From: G963704535 sp963704535
Lineage (GTDB): Bacteria; Chloroflexota; Chloroflexia; Chloroflexales; Roseiflexaceae
Length of the DNA: 64,000 nt
Assembly: GCA_963704535.1 (NCBI GenBank)
Contig: OY969916.1
Coordinates: forward strand, 3,286,001 to 3,350,000
Direction of reading: 5' to 3'
Shown here: piece by piece, positions 1 to 7,153 of the stretch
How the letters are laid out: each line of letters starts with the position of its first letter
How positions within the stretch are numbered: the stretch's first letter is position 1
Notes under the pieces: model-generated
Seen by the model: the letters and a program-made list of their open reading frames with translations, nothing else
The model's database searches: none
What the model was told of the DNA's origin: nothing
Made by a program: the position numbers and the translations under genes

Positions 1-1
1 C

Positions 2-262
2 AGCGGAACAATGTTTTATGCCGCTCACGACGGCGCCTTGCAGGTTGCCCAGATCTCGTGGAGCAAAGAGGCGCCGTTCCGGCTGCCGGTGCAGAGCTGG
101 AAGGCGATGATGGAGCATTACTACCCGAATAGCGCCTGGCTGCCGATCCACAAAGACGTGTTCGAGCGGCTGTACCAGTACAAGCGCCAGCGTGGGCTGC
201 CGACCTGGGAGCAGGTGCTGGAGAGCCTGTTGCCGGCACTCGAAGAGGAGGTTTCAACGTGA
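2..262 (+). CDS. DUF6084-type hydrogenase-cluster protein, 3' end only
   Basis: The reading frame is open from the left edge, so the start lies outside the window and only the last ~86 residues are seen. The tail (ALQVAQISWSKEAPFRLPV, then a tryptophan, PNSAWLPI and a LPTWEQ ending) resembles the C-terminus of the DUF6084 family as I recall it. That family is found almost only beside the structural genes of group 1h/5 high-affinity [NiFe] hydrogenases, and its role is unknown. The stop overlaps the GTG start of the next gene (GTGA), and a strong GAGGAGG ribosome-binding site for that gene lies inside this one, so the two are translationally coupled. Family assignment is from memory and moderately sure; membership of the hydrogenase operon is well supported by everything downstream. 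Confidence 0.7.
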   Translation, partial: SGTMFYAAHDGALQVAQISWSKEAPFRLPVQSWKAMMEHYYPNSAWLPIHKDVFERLYQYKRQRGLPTWEQVLESLLPALEEEVST

Positions 263-1332
263 ACCTCGCGCTGGTGGAACCGATCGTCAAGGCCGTGCTC
301 TACGAGGGGTATATGCTCTACCCCTACCGCCCGTCGTCGGTGAAGAACCGGCAGCGCTGGACGTTCGGCGGTGTGTATCCACAAGCGTATTGCACGGCGC
401 AGGGCGGCACCGAAGCCTGGGCCACCCAGACCGAGTGCCTGGCGCTTGGCGACCGGCACCACCCGGCCGGCGCCCACCTCGATGTCGTGGTCCGGTTCCT
501 GCATCTCATGGCCCGCGACGTGGGCGAGTTGGACGCCCCGGTGCAGGAACTGCCGAGTGACGAAGAGCCGCGCTTCCGCGCTGTGGTGGCGCTCCAGGTG
601 GGCGAAACGCTCTTCCAAACCTGGCAGGAAGCGGTCGAGCGCGATGTCAGCATCGCCGACATCGACCTGAACGAGCTGGTCGCCGCGCCCCAGCGGCGGT
701 CGTTCGCCTTCCCGGCGTCGCGCGCGCTGGAGCCGCTGCGTGACGAGATCGGCATGGTGGTCGGGGTGATCGTGCGCGAACAGCAGCGGCTCGAAGGCGC
801 GGTCGAGCTGGCCGCTGAGCACGTCGGAGAGCAGGTGTTCAGGGTGACGGTACGAACGCTCAATCTCACGCCGGGGGGTAGCTTCGGCCCGGCCGAGCGC
901 GCGGTGGCGCAGATGCGGTCGTTCGCCTCGACCCACACGATCCTGGGCGTCCGGGGCGCCCAGTTCGCCTCGCTGCTCGACCCGCCGGACCACCTGCGTG
1001 ATGCCGCCGCCGGGTGCCGGAACACCGGCTCCTGGCCGGTCCTGGTGGGCGACGAGGGCATGCGCGACATGATGCTGGCGTCGCCGATCATCCTGTATGA
1101 CTACCCGCAGATCGCGCCGGAGAGCCCCGGCGACCTGTTCGACGGAACCGAGATCGACGAGATCCTGACGCTGCGAATCATGACCATGACCGAGGACGAG
1201 AAGCGCGAGATGGGCGCAGCCGACGAGCGGGCCCGCGCGCTGCTCCAGCGCACCGAGTTACTGGGCAGCGAACAGCTTCTGGGACTGCACGGGGCCATGC
1301 GCGGTCTGCGACCGTTGAAGGAGGAGCCATGA
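259..1332 (+). CDS. uncharacterised hydrogenase-cluster protein (357 aa)
   Basis: Starts at GTG, overlapping the previous stop by four bases, with GAGGAGG eight bases upstream. The 357-residue product has no signal peptide or membrane segment, so it is probably cytosolic. Recognisable stretches are an N-terminal LYEGYMLYPYRPSS, a central TVRTLNLTP and a C-terminal ILYDYPQIAPESPGDLF followed by DGTEIDEILTLR and a charged helix. I recall proteins with this C-terminal signature only from hydrogenase gene clusters, between the structural genes and the maturation protease, but I know no experimental function. It has no recognisable metal-binding cysteine pairs. It overlaps the next gene (ATGA), so it is made in step with the maturation proteins. 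A scaffolding or subunit-assembly role is inference from position only. Confidence 0.75.
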   Translation: MNLALVEPIVKAVLYEGYMLYPYRPSSVKNRQRWTFGGVYPQAYCTAQGGTEAWATQTECLALGDRHHPAGAHLDVVVRFLHLMARDVGELDAPVQELPSDEEPRFRAVVALQVGETLFQTWQEAVERDVSIADIDLNELVAAPQRRSFAFPASRALEPLRDEIGMVVGVIVREQQRLEGAVELAAEHVGEQVFRVTVRTLNLTPGGSFGPAERAVAQMRSFASTHTILGVRGAQFASLLDPPDHLRDAAAGCRNTGSWPVLVGDEGMRDMMLASPIILYDYPQIAPESPGDLFDGTEIDEILTLRIMTMTEDEKREMGAADERARALLQRTELLGSEQLLGLHGAMRGLRPLKEEP

Positions 1333-1634
1333 GCGAGTGGGACGCCCTGGCGGAGAACACTCGTCTGGAGTTGATCGATGTGGGCGGGATGGTGCTCAGG
1401 CAGGGCGACCGCGTGCGGTTGCGGCCACGCGCCGGCGGCGACATCCTCGATCTGGCGTTGGCCGGGAAGACCGCCGTAATCGAGGCGATCGAGCAGGACT
1501 ACGAGAACCGGATCTACCTGGCGGTGCTGGTGGACGACGACCCAGGCAAGGATCTCGGCGCACTGCGGCAGCCCGGCCACCGCTTCTTTTTCACGCCCGA
1601 CGAGATCGAGCCGCTGAAGGAGATGAGAGATTAG
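1329..1634 (+). CDS. small uncharacterised hydrogenase-cluster protein (101 aa)
   Basis: ATG overlaps the upstream stop (ATGA) and is preceded by GGAGG. The 101-residue soluble protein is acidic. It contains a central VRLRPRAGGDILDLALAGK stretch, then IEAIEQDYENRIYLAVLVDDDPG and a FFFTPDEIEPL ending, which looks like a small beta-barrel fold with a C-terminal helix. I recall similar short proteins at the same place in other high-affinity hydrogenase clusters; function unknown. The stop codon sits in a run of AGAGATTAGAGATTA, a short version of the 7-bp repeat that recurs in this window, so the repeat may have trimmed or extended the native C-terminus. A 62-bp palindrome follows immediately and separates this coupled three-gene block from the protease gene. 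Confidence 0.7.
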   Translation: MSEWDALAENTRLELIDVGGMVLRQGDRVRLRPRAGGDILDLALAGKTAVIEAIEQDYENRIYLAVLVDDDPGKDLGALRQPGHRFFFTPDEIEPLKEMRD

Positions 1635-1647
1635 AGATTATGACGAA

Positions 1648-1709
1648 GTCAGTTGTCAGTTGTCCGTTGTCAGTTGCGCGCAACTGACAACGGACAACTG
1701 ACAACTGAC
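1648..1709. repeat. perfect 62-bp palindrome made of 7-bp units
   Basis: Two 31-base arms meet with no loop and match perfectly. Each arm is built from 7-bp units of the form GTCAGTT/GTCCGTT. It lies in the 100-bp gap between the small cluster protein and the maturation protease, so as RNA it would form a long hairpin in mid-operon. Imperfect relatives lie at 23845-23893 and 62981-63005. Confidence 0.9.
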
Positions 1710-1734
1710 AGGTTATGCAAGAGCGAGCGAATAT

Positions 1735-2241
1735 ATGTCGCAACAACGAGTTCTGATCGCCGGCATCGGAAACATCTTTCTAGGCGACGATGCCTTCGGC
1801 TCCGAAGTGGCGCAGCGTATGTCGCGGCAGGAGCTGCCGGAAGGCGTGCGCGTGGTCGATTTCGGCATCCGTGGCTGGGACCTAGCCTACGCGCTGCTCG
1901 ACGAGTACGAGGCGACGATCCTGATCGATGCGACCCCGCGTGGTGGGCGGCCCGGCACGCTCTACCTGATCGAGCCGGAGCTGGACGAGATCGACGAGAT
2001 CGAGCAGCCGGTGATCGAGACGCACAACCTGACCCCACTCAAGGTGCTCCAGCTTGTCAAATTGCTGGGCGGCCGGCCCCGACACCTGCTGGTCGTCGGC
2101 TGCGAGCCGGCGCCGCTCGATTCGGAGGATGGGCACATGGGCCTGAGTGAGCCGGTGGAGTGGGCGGTCGGCTCGGCGATCAACATGATCAATTCGCTAA
2201 TCGCCAACATCCTCGCCAAACAGCGCGAGGTAGGCGCTTGA
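1735..2241 (+). CDS. [NiFe]-hydrogenase maturation protease (HyaD/HoxW-type)
   Basis: This endopeptidase removes the C-terminal extension of the hydrogenase large subunit once nickel has been inserted. The 168 residues match the usual length of the HyaD/HybD/HycI family. The N-terminal signature GIGNIFLGDDAFG carries the first acidic nickel-sensing residue (the GDD), the second acidic residue is in the ILIDATPRGG strand or the preceding DFGIRGWDL, and the histidine ligand is in ETHNLTPL. It sits directly upstream of a DUF6893 peptide and hypA. Specificity for the large subunit encoded just outside the window is inferred from linkage. The ATG at 1735 lacks a strong ribosome-binding site and lies only 25 bases after the palindrome. 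Confidence 0.9.
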   Translation: MSQQRVLIAGIGNIFLGDDAFGSEVAQRMSRQELPEGVRVVDFGIRGWDLAYALLDEYEATILIDATPRGGRPGTLYLIEPELDEIDEIEQPVIETHNLTPLKVLQLVKLLGGRPRHLLVVGCEPAPLDSEDGHMGLSEPVEWAVGSAINMINSLIANILAKQREVGA

Positions 2242-2260
2242 TTTGAAGAAGAGGGAGTTT

Positions 2261-2365
2261 ATGGCTATGAAATTACTTTTCATCCTCGCCGCAGTGCTGT
2301 TGCTGGTTGTGCTCCAGCGGGCGATCCCGGATATCCTGCGCTACAAGCGGCTGCGAGATATGTGA
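2261..2365 (+). CDS. DUF6893-like single-span membrane peptide (34 aa)
   Basis: A 34-codon gene with a good ribosome-binding site (GAAGAGGGAG, then ATG). The product begins MAMKLLFILAAVLLLVVLQ, a single transmembrane helix, followed by AIPDILRYKRLRDM, a basic cytosolic tail with the conserved look P-D-I-x-R-Y-x-R-x-R. This matches the DUF6893 micropeptides that accompany group 1h/5 hydrogenases in actinobacteria, as I recall them. Its position between the maturation protease and hypA supports a role with the hydrogenase, perhaps holding the enzyme or an accessory at the membrane; that is inference. Standard gene callers would miss it because of its length. Confidence 0.75.
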   Translation: MAMKLLFILAAVLLLVVLQRAIPDILRYKRLRDM

Positions 2366-2379
2366 TAGCCCGTGCAGGA

Positions 2380-2442
2380 TCGCAGGAAAGGGAGGGCAAG
2401 GGGAGGGGTGCCCTCCCCTTAAACCCCACCCCACCCTGTCGT
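2380..2442. repeat. GC-rich hairpin of the dispersed GAGGGG/CCCCTC type
   Basis: An inverted repeat of the form AAGGGGAGGGG...CCCTCCCCTT in the 110-bp gap between the DUF6893 peptide and hypA. It belongs to the loose family of GGGG/CCCC hairpins seen in many gaps of this window. It has no T-run, so termination is not obvious; it may attenuate or stabilise the mRNA. Confidence 0.6.
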
Positions 2443-2475
2443 AGATTGCACGATGACGCCCGACCAGGATGAACC

Positions 2476-2820
2476 ATGCACGAACTCTCGATCGCTACGT
2501 ATCTTCTGGAAGCGGTCGAAGCGCAGGCGCGGCAGGTCGGCGCCAGCCGGGTGGTTGCGATCAACCTAGTCGTCGGTGAGCGCGCCGGCGTCGTGGACAA
2601 CTCGCTACGCTTCAGCTTCGAGCTGCTGGCGGCCGGGACGCTGGCCGACGGGGCACAGATCAACAGCCGCCGCATCCCCATGCGCTTTCATTGCGCCGGG
2701 TGCGACGACGACTACCGGCCGGCAGATGGCGATTTCTGCTGCTTGCGCTGCGGCTGCGTCGGCCAGCTCATCGACGACGGAACCACGCTCCTGATTGAAA
2801 GCATCGAGATCGCGACATGA
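2476..2820 (+). CDS. hypA: hydrogenase nickel-insertion protein HypA
   Basis: HypA delivers nickel to the hydrogenase large subunit together with HypB. The 114 residues begin MHELSIA, giving the conserved His2-Glu3 nickel site. The zinc-binding loop has the usual two cysteine pairs, CAGC (about residue 74) and CLRC (about residue 92). Length and layout are standard. The stop overlaps the ATG of hypB (ATGA), so the two partners are translationally coupled. Start choice is fixed by the MHE motif. Confidence 0.97.
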   Translation: MHELSIATYLLEAVEAQARQVGASRVVAINLVVGERAGVVDNSLRFSFELLAAGTLADGAQINSRRIPMRFHCAGCDDDYRPADGDFCCLRCGCVGQLIDDGTTLLIESIEIAT

Positions 2821-3476
2821 GCCTCCAACGGGTCAAAATCGTCAAGAACTTGCTGTCGGCCAATGACCAGGTGGCCAACAGCAACCGCGCCCGTTTCGTC
2901 GCCGCGGGCGTCCTGGCGGTGAATGTGATTGCCGCGCCGGGCGCCGGCAAAACCAGCTTGATCATCAAAACGATGGCGGCACTAGGCGGCCAGGCGCGCG
3001 TCGGCGTGATCGAGGGCGACATCGCCGGCAGCATCGATACCGAAAAGGTACTGGCGGCCGGTGCCTGCGATGCGGTCCAGATCAACACCGGCGGCAACTG
3101 CCACCTGGAGGCCAGCATGGTCCAGCGGGCGCTCGACGATCTCGATCTGGGCCGGCTCGACATTGTGTTCATCGAGAATGTCGGCAACCTGGTCTGCCCG
3201 AACCACTGGGCGCTAGGCGAACAGATCAAGCTGTGCGTATCGAGCGCCGCCGAGGGGCACGATAAGCCGGTGAAGTACCCGGATGTGTTCGCGGCCAGCG
3301 ACGTGATCGTGTTGAACAAGATCGACCTGATCGAACTGGTCGATTTCGAGCGTGACTTCTTTTATACTGCCGTTCGCGCGCTCAACCCCGGCGCCCTGAT
3401 CTTCGAGGTCTCGTGCCGCACCGGCGCCGGTCTGAGCGCCTGGGTGGACTGGTTGCTCAGCCAGAAGCCGCTATGA
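2817..3476 (+). CDS. hypB: hydrogenase nickel incorporation GTPase HypB
   Basis: HypB is the GTPase that works with HypA in nickel delivery. Visible motifs are the P-loop APGAGKTS (about residues 40-47), VIEGDIAG (switch region), the metal-site stretch NTGGNCHLEA, FIENVGNLVCPNHWALGE, and the guanine-specificity motif NKID. The 219-residue protein has no N-terminal CxxCGC motif and no histidine-rich nickel-storage tract, so it is the short form. The stop overlaps the hypF start (ATGA). The CHLEA cysteine-histidine pair and the later cysteine of LVCPNHW are the likely shared metal ligands, from family knowledge. Confidence 0.97.
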   Translation: MSLQRVKIVKNLLSANDQVANSNRARFVAAGVLAVNVIAAPGAGKTSLIIKTMAALGGQARVGVIEGDIAGSIDTEKVLAAGACDAVQINTGGNCHLEASMVQRALDDLDLGRLDIVFIENVGNLVCPNHWALGEQIKLCVSSAAEGHDKPVKYPDVFAASDVIVLNKIDLIELVDFERDFFYTAVRALNPGALIFEVSCRTGAGLSAWVDWLLSQKPL

Positions 3477-5854
3477 CGACCACGACCACCCCAACCAACG
3501 AGCGACGCCGCATCGTCGTCCAGGGCATTGTCCAGGGCGTCGGCTTCCGGCCGTTCGTCTACAAGCAGGCGCTGCGCTGCGGGCTGGCCGGCTGCGTGCT
3601 GAACGACAGCACCGGCGTGACGATCGAGATCGAGGGTGAGCCTGCTGCCCTTGAGACCTTCCAACGGGCCTTGCGCGCGGAGGCGCCGCCCCTGGCGCGC
3701 ATCGACAGCATGAGCGCCGAGGCGCTGCCGCCGCTTGGCGAGACGGCTTTTCTCATCCTCCACAGCCGGCCCGGCCAGGAGCGCCGCGCGCTGATCGCGC
3801 CCGACAGCGCGACCTGCGATGATTGCCGGCGCGAGCTGTTCGACCCGGCCGATCGACGCTACGGCTACCCGTTTACCAACTGTACCAACTGCGGCCCGCG
3901 CTTCACCATCGTCCAGGATGTGCCGTACGACCGCGACAAAACGACGATGCGGGTCTTCCCCATGTGCCCGGCCTGCCGGGCCGAGTACGGCGACCCGCTG
4001 GACCGGCGCTTTCACGCGCAGCCGAATGCCTGCCCGGTCTGCGGCCCGATGGTCGAATTGAGATTGGAGATTGGAGATTGGAGATTAGAGATTGGGGTGA
4101 GCGATCTCCAATCTCCAATCTCCAATCCCCAACCCGCGCTGCGGGACCCATTTGATGCAGCGGCATACCATCTGGCCGCCGGCGCCATCCTGGCGATCAA
4201 GGGCCTGGGCGGCTACCACCTGGCTTGCGACGCGCTCAATGCGGCGGCGGTGACACGGCTGCGGCAGCGCAAGCACCGCGAAGCCAAACCGTTCGCGCTG
4301 ATGGCGCCCGACCTCGCCACGGCGCGCCGGCTCTGCCTGGTGAGCGACGACGAGGCAGCCCTGCTCCAGTCGCGCCGCCGCCCGATCGTGCTGCTGCGCC
4401 GCCGCCCTGATTGCCCAATCGCGCCGGATGTTGCGCCGGCCCACACGACGCTGGGGATCATGCTGCCCTATACACCGCTGCACCACCTGTTGCTGCACGC
4501 CTTCGCGGCGGCGGTCGGCCCCGATCGGCCGGCGCTGCTGGTGATGACCAGCGGCAACCTGAGCGACGAGCCGATCGCCTACCGCGACGACGACGCCCGC
4601 GCGCGGCTGGCGCCGCTGGTCGAAGCGACGCTGACGCACAACCGCGCGATCCACATGCGCTGCGACAACTCGGTGACGCGGATCGCCGGCGGCGGCGAGC
4701 AACTGCTGCGCCGCTCGCGCGGCTACGCACCGGAGCCGATTCCGCTGGGGTTTGAGTGCCCTGTCCCGCTGCTGGCGTGCGGCGGCCACCTGAAGAACAC
4801 CTTCTGCCTGGCCAAGGGGCGCCAGGCGTTCGTCAGCCAGCACATCGGCGACCTGGAGAACCTGGAGACGCTGACCTCGTTCCGTGAGGGGATCGCGCAC
4901 TTCCAGCGCCTGTTCGACATCGAGCCCGCCGCCGTGGCCTACGATCTGCACCCGGACTACCTGGCCACGCGCTACGCGCAGAGTCTGAGCCTTCGCGCGA
5001 TCGGCGTCCAGCACCACCACGCGCACATCGCCGGCGTGCTCGCCGAGCATGGGCTGGCCGGGCCGGTGATCGGTATCGCCGCCGACGGCAGCGGCTATGG
5101 CACCGATGGCGCCATCTGGGGCTGCGAGATCATGGCCGCCGATCTGGTGCAGTTCGAGCGACTGGCGCACCTGGCCTATGTGCCATTGCCGGGCGGCGAG
5201 CAGGCCATCCGGCAGCCCTGGCGTATGGCCGCCGTCTACCTGGCGCAGGCGTATGGCGATAGCTGGCTGGACCTCGATATCCCGTTCGCGCGCCGGCTGG
5301 AGCGCAGCCGTTGGCGCCCACTGGCGCAGATGATCGCGCGCGACATCAACAGCCCGCCCACCTCCAGCCTGGGCCGGCTATTCGACGCCGTCGCAGCGCT
5401 GCTGGGCTTGCGCGCCCAGGCGCTGTACGAGGGCCAGGCGGCGATCGAGCTGGAGGCGCAAGCGCAGCCAAGCACGCACAGCTACCCCTTCGCGATCGGC
5501 GCGGGGCGGCCGGCGACGCTGGATGTAGCGCCGCTGATCCGCGCGATCGTCGATGATCTGCGGCGAGATGTACCGATCGCGCGGATCGCCGGGCGGTTCC
5601 ACCGCTCGGTGGCCGAGTTGCTCGCGGCGGCCTGCCTGCGCGCGCGCGAGCAGACCGGATTGAACACGGTGGCGTTGAGCGGTGGGGTGTTCCAGAACCG
5701 GCTGCTGCTCGAACAGCTCGTAGCGCGGCTGGGAGAGCTGGACTTTCAGGTATATCTCAACCGGCGCGTGCCGCCCAACGACGGCGGGCTGAGTCTCGGA
5801 CAGCTTGCGGTCGCGGCGGAGCGGCTACGTTCCTGCTCTGAGATTGGAGATTAG
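3473..5854 (+). CDS. hypF: carbamoyltransferase HypF
   Basis: HypF makes thiocarbamate from carbamoyl phosphate on the C-terminal cysteine of HypE, the first step toward the CN ligands of the active site. Domains in order: acylphosphatase (about residues 10-95, VVQGIVQGVGFRPFVYKQA), two zinc fingers (CDDC...CTNC and CPAC...CPVC, about 120-195), YrdC-like (about 225-410, starting AILAIKGLGGYHLACDA) and Kae1-like (about 440 to the end, with HHHAHIAG and ALSGGVFQN). The 793-residue length is slightly above the family norm because a repeat-derived segment of about 25 residues sits between the second zinc finger and the YrdC domain (4060-4131). The last residues SEIGD and the stop codon also lie in a copy of that repeat. 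All catalytic motifs are intact, so activity is expected. The start at 3473 overlaps the hypB stop; an earlier in-frame start would lie inside hypB. Confidence 0.95.
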   Translation: MTTTTTPTNERRRIVVQGIVQGVGFRPFVYKQALRCGLAGCVLNDSTGVTIEIEGEPAALETFQRALRAEAPPLARIDSMSAEALPPLGETAFLILHSRPGQERRALIAPDSATCDDCRRELFDPADRRYGYPFTNCTNCGPRFTIVQDVPYDRDKTTMRVFPMCPACRAEYGDPLDRRFHAQPNACPVCGPMVELRLEIGDWRLEIGVSDLQSPISNPQPALRDPFDAAAYHLAAGAILAIKGLGGYHLACDALNAAAVTRLRQRKHREAKPFALMAPDLATARRLCLVSDDEAALLQSRRRPIVLLRRRPDCPIAPDVAPAHTTLGIMLPYTPLHHLLLHAFAAAVGPDRPALLVMTSGNLSDEPIAYRDDDARARLAPLVEATLTHNRAIHMRCDNSVTRIAGGGEQLLRRSRGYAPEPIPLGFECPVPLLACGGHLKNTFCLAKGRQAFVSQHIGDLENLETLTSFREGIAHFQRLFDIEPAAVAYDLHPDYLATRYAQSLSLRAIGVQHHHAHIAGVLAEHGLAGPVIGIAADGSGYGTDGAIWGCEIMAADLVQFERLAHLAYVPLPGGEQAIRQPWRMAAVYLAQAYGDSWLDLDIPFARRLERSRWRPLAQMIARDINSPPTSSLGRLFDAVAALLGLRAQALYEGQAAIELEAQAQPSTHSYPFAIGAGRPATLDVAPLIRAIVDDLRRDVPIARIAGRFHRSVAELLAAACLRAREQTGLNTVALSGGVFQNRLLLEQLVARLGELDFQVYLNRRVPPNDGGLSLGQLAVAAERLRSCSEIGD
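4060..4131. repeat. hypF: 7-bp-unit palindrome inserted in frame in hypF
   Basis: The left arm is five tandem 7-bp units of the type GAGATTG/GAGATTA and the right arm is their inverted complement after a short spacer. It reads through in frame as RLEIGDWRLEIG...DLQSPISNPQP between the zinc-finger and YrdC domains of HypF, where other HypF proteins have a short variable linker. The same unit recurs at 5839-5911. Confidence 0.85.
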
Positions 5855-5911
5855 AGATTGGAGATTGAGCGGCCTTGATCAATCTCTGATCTCCAATCTC
5901 TAATCTCCAAA
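5839..5911. repeat. 7-bp-unit palindrome between hypF and hypC
   Basis: Inverted copies of GATTGGA/GATTAGA-type units (5839-5868 and 5879-5911) form a hairpin. It supplies the hypF stop codon and ends just before the hypC ribosome-binding site (GGAGGG). Same family as the insert inside hypF. Confidence 0.85.
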
Positions 5912-5923
5912 AATGGAGGGATT

Positions 5924-6196
5924 ATGTGTCTTGGCATTCCTGGCCAGATCCTGGAGTTCGTCGACGACGCCAACCATATCGCGAAAGTCGATGTTTCCGG
6001 CGTCAGACGCAACATCAACGTCGCCCTGGTGCGCCCGGAAGGCATCGCCACCGGCGATTGGGTGCTCATCCATGTCGGCTTCGCCATGAGCAAGATCAAC
6101 GAGCGCGAGGCCCAGGAGACCCTGGATCTGCTGCGCCAGATGGGCGAGCAGTACACCGATGAGATCGACATGCTGCGCGAAAGCCAGATCGAGTGA
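5924..6196 (+). CDS. hypC: hydrogenase assembly chaperone HypC
   Basis: HypC binds HypD and carries the Fe(CN)2CO group to the large subunit. The N-terminus MCLGIPGQI gives the essential Cys2 that coordinates iron after Met removal. The rest (VDVSGVRRNINVALV, GDWVLIHVGFAMSKI) is the small OB-like barrel, and the C-terminal helix (EAQETLDLLRQM) is typical. 90 residues is standard. Good ribosome-binding site GGAGGG. The stop codon overlaps the ATG of the following SIS gene (TGATG), indicating coupling. Confidence 0.96.
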   Translation: MCLGIPGQILEFVDDANHIAKVDVSGVRRNINVALVRPEGIATGDWVLIHVGFAMSKINEREAQETLDLLRQMGEQYTDEIDMLRESQIE

Positions 6197-6840
6197 TGAC
6201 GGTCGGCGATGAGCAGCCGGGGCCAGCGGGTAGTCAGCGCTCGGACGAGCGGGACCTACATCGCCTGGTCGCGGAACGGTTCGCCCAAAGCATGGCCGTG
6301 CCCGACGCCTTTTTCACGGCCGAGGCCGGGCGGATCGCCGAGGCCTGCTGGGCGATGGCGCGGCGCTTTCACCAGGGCGGTCGGCTGCTGGCGTTCGGCA
6401 ACGGCGCCTGGGCCACTGACGCCCAACACGTCGCGGTCGAGTTCGTGCATCCGGTGATTGTCGGCAAGCGCGCGCTACCGGCGCTGGCGCTCACCAACGA
6501 CAGCGCCACGCTCAGTGGCCTGCGTGCCGGCGCCGACGGTGGCGCGCCGTTCGCGCGCCAGCTTGCGATCCTGGCCCGGCCCCAGGATATCGCGATGGGC
6601 TTCTCGCCCGACGGCGGCTGTGTCAATGTGCTGGCGGCGCTCCAGGCGGCCCGCCGGCAGGGCCTGCTGACCCTGGCGCTGGCCGGCGCCGACGGTGGGG
6701 CGCTGGCCCAGGCCGAGCTTGATTTCTGCTTCGTCGTCCCGGCGCGCGATCCGCTGGTGGTGCAGGAGACGCATGAGCTGCTGTATCACGTGCTGTGGGA
6801 GCTGGTGCATATCTTTTTTGAGCATGAGGGGCTGCTCTGA
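6196..6840 (+). CDS. SIS-domain protein of the hydrogenase cluster, degenerate site
   Basis: A 214-residue relative of GmhA-type sedoheptulose-7-phosphate isomerases. The single SIS fold is clear (GRLLAFGNGAWATDAQHVA, PALALTNDSATLSGL, GFSPDGGCVNVLAALQAARRQ, LTLALAGADGG). The two phosphosugar-binding loops are altered: FGNGGSATDAQ is FGNGAWATDAQ here, and the STSGNS loop is SPDGGC. The adjacent paralogue at 7150-7809 keeps both loops. This copy may therefore be non-catalytic, perhaps a partner subunit. Start: ATG 6196 overlaps the hypC stop; a GTG three bases earlier is possible. I recall SIS genes in hyp clusters of actinobacteria too, with no assigned role. Confidence 0.85.
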   Translation: MTVGDEQPGPAGSQRSDERDLHRLVAERFAQSMAVPDAFFTAEAGRIAEACWAMARRFHQGGRLLAFGNGAWATDAQHVAVEFVHPVIVGKRALPALALTNDSATLSGLRAGADGGAPFARQLAILARPQDIAMGFSPDGGCVNVLAALQAARRQGLLTLALAGADGGALAQAELDFCFVVPARDPLVVQETHELLYHVLWELVHIFFEHEGLL

Positions 6841-6841
6841 T

Positions 6842-6900
6842 AGTGGTTTTGCGGGGGTGGTTTAGAGGGGTGGCCCCTCCAAGCCTTCTCCACACCGCGA
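6842..6900. repeat. short GC-rich hairpin between SIS and HypC-like genes
   Basis: A TTAGAGGGGTGGCCCCTCCAA core forms a hairpin in the 79-bp gap, the minimal form of the dispersed GAGGGG/CCCCTC element. No T-run follows. Confidence 0.55.
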
Positions 6901-6919
6901 AATCTGTGTGGTGATTCAG

Positions 6920-7153
6920 ATGAACGATCTTTCGGCAGCCGGAGCAAGCTGCACACTGGATGCCGGCGGGCATTGCATCACGTGTTCCGACGAAGCGAAC
7001 GAGGTCGCGGTCGTCAGCGTCGATCAGGAAGCGCTGCTGGCCGTGGTGGCGCTCGACAATCTCATCGCCGAAGTCGATATCACGCTGATTGATGCGATCG
7101 CAACGGGTGATCGCATCCTCGTCCACGGCGGTGTCGCGATAGCAAAGCTATGA
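6920..7153 (+). CDS. second HypC/HupF-like protein with internal CITC motif
   Basis: A 77-residue protein with the HypC barrel (VAVVSVDQEALLAVVALDNLIAEVDITLI, then GDRILVHGGVAIAKL) but without the MCLGIPG start. Instead there is an N-terminal extension and an internal GGHCITCSDEA motif, so any metal-binding cysteine is not N-terminal. The final GDRILVHGGVAIAKL closely mirrors HypC. Start: ATG 6920 is chosen; GTG codons at 6908 and 6911 are in frame. The stop overlaps the next ATG (ATGA). I recall HypC-like proteins with a CITCSD motif in high-affinity hydrogenase clusters; whether they replace or assist HypC is not known to me. Confidence 0.8.
   Translation: MNDLSAAGASCTLDAGGHCITCSDEANEVAVVSVDQEALLAVVALDNLIAEVDITLIDAIATGDRILVHGGVAIAKL

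Noticed and set aside
4085..5170. Minus-strand 361-aa frame opposite hypF
   Set aside because: Antisense shadow of hypF, whose domains and motifs are intact.
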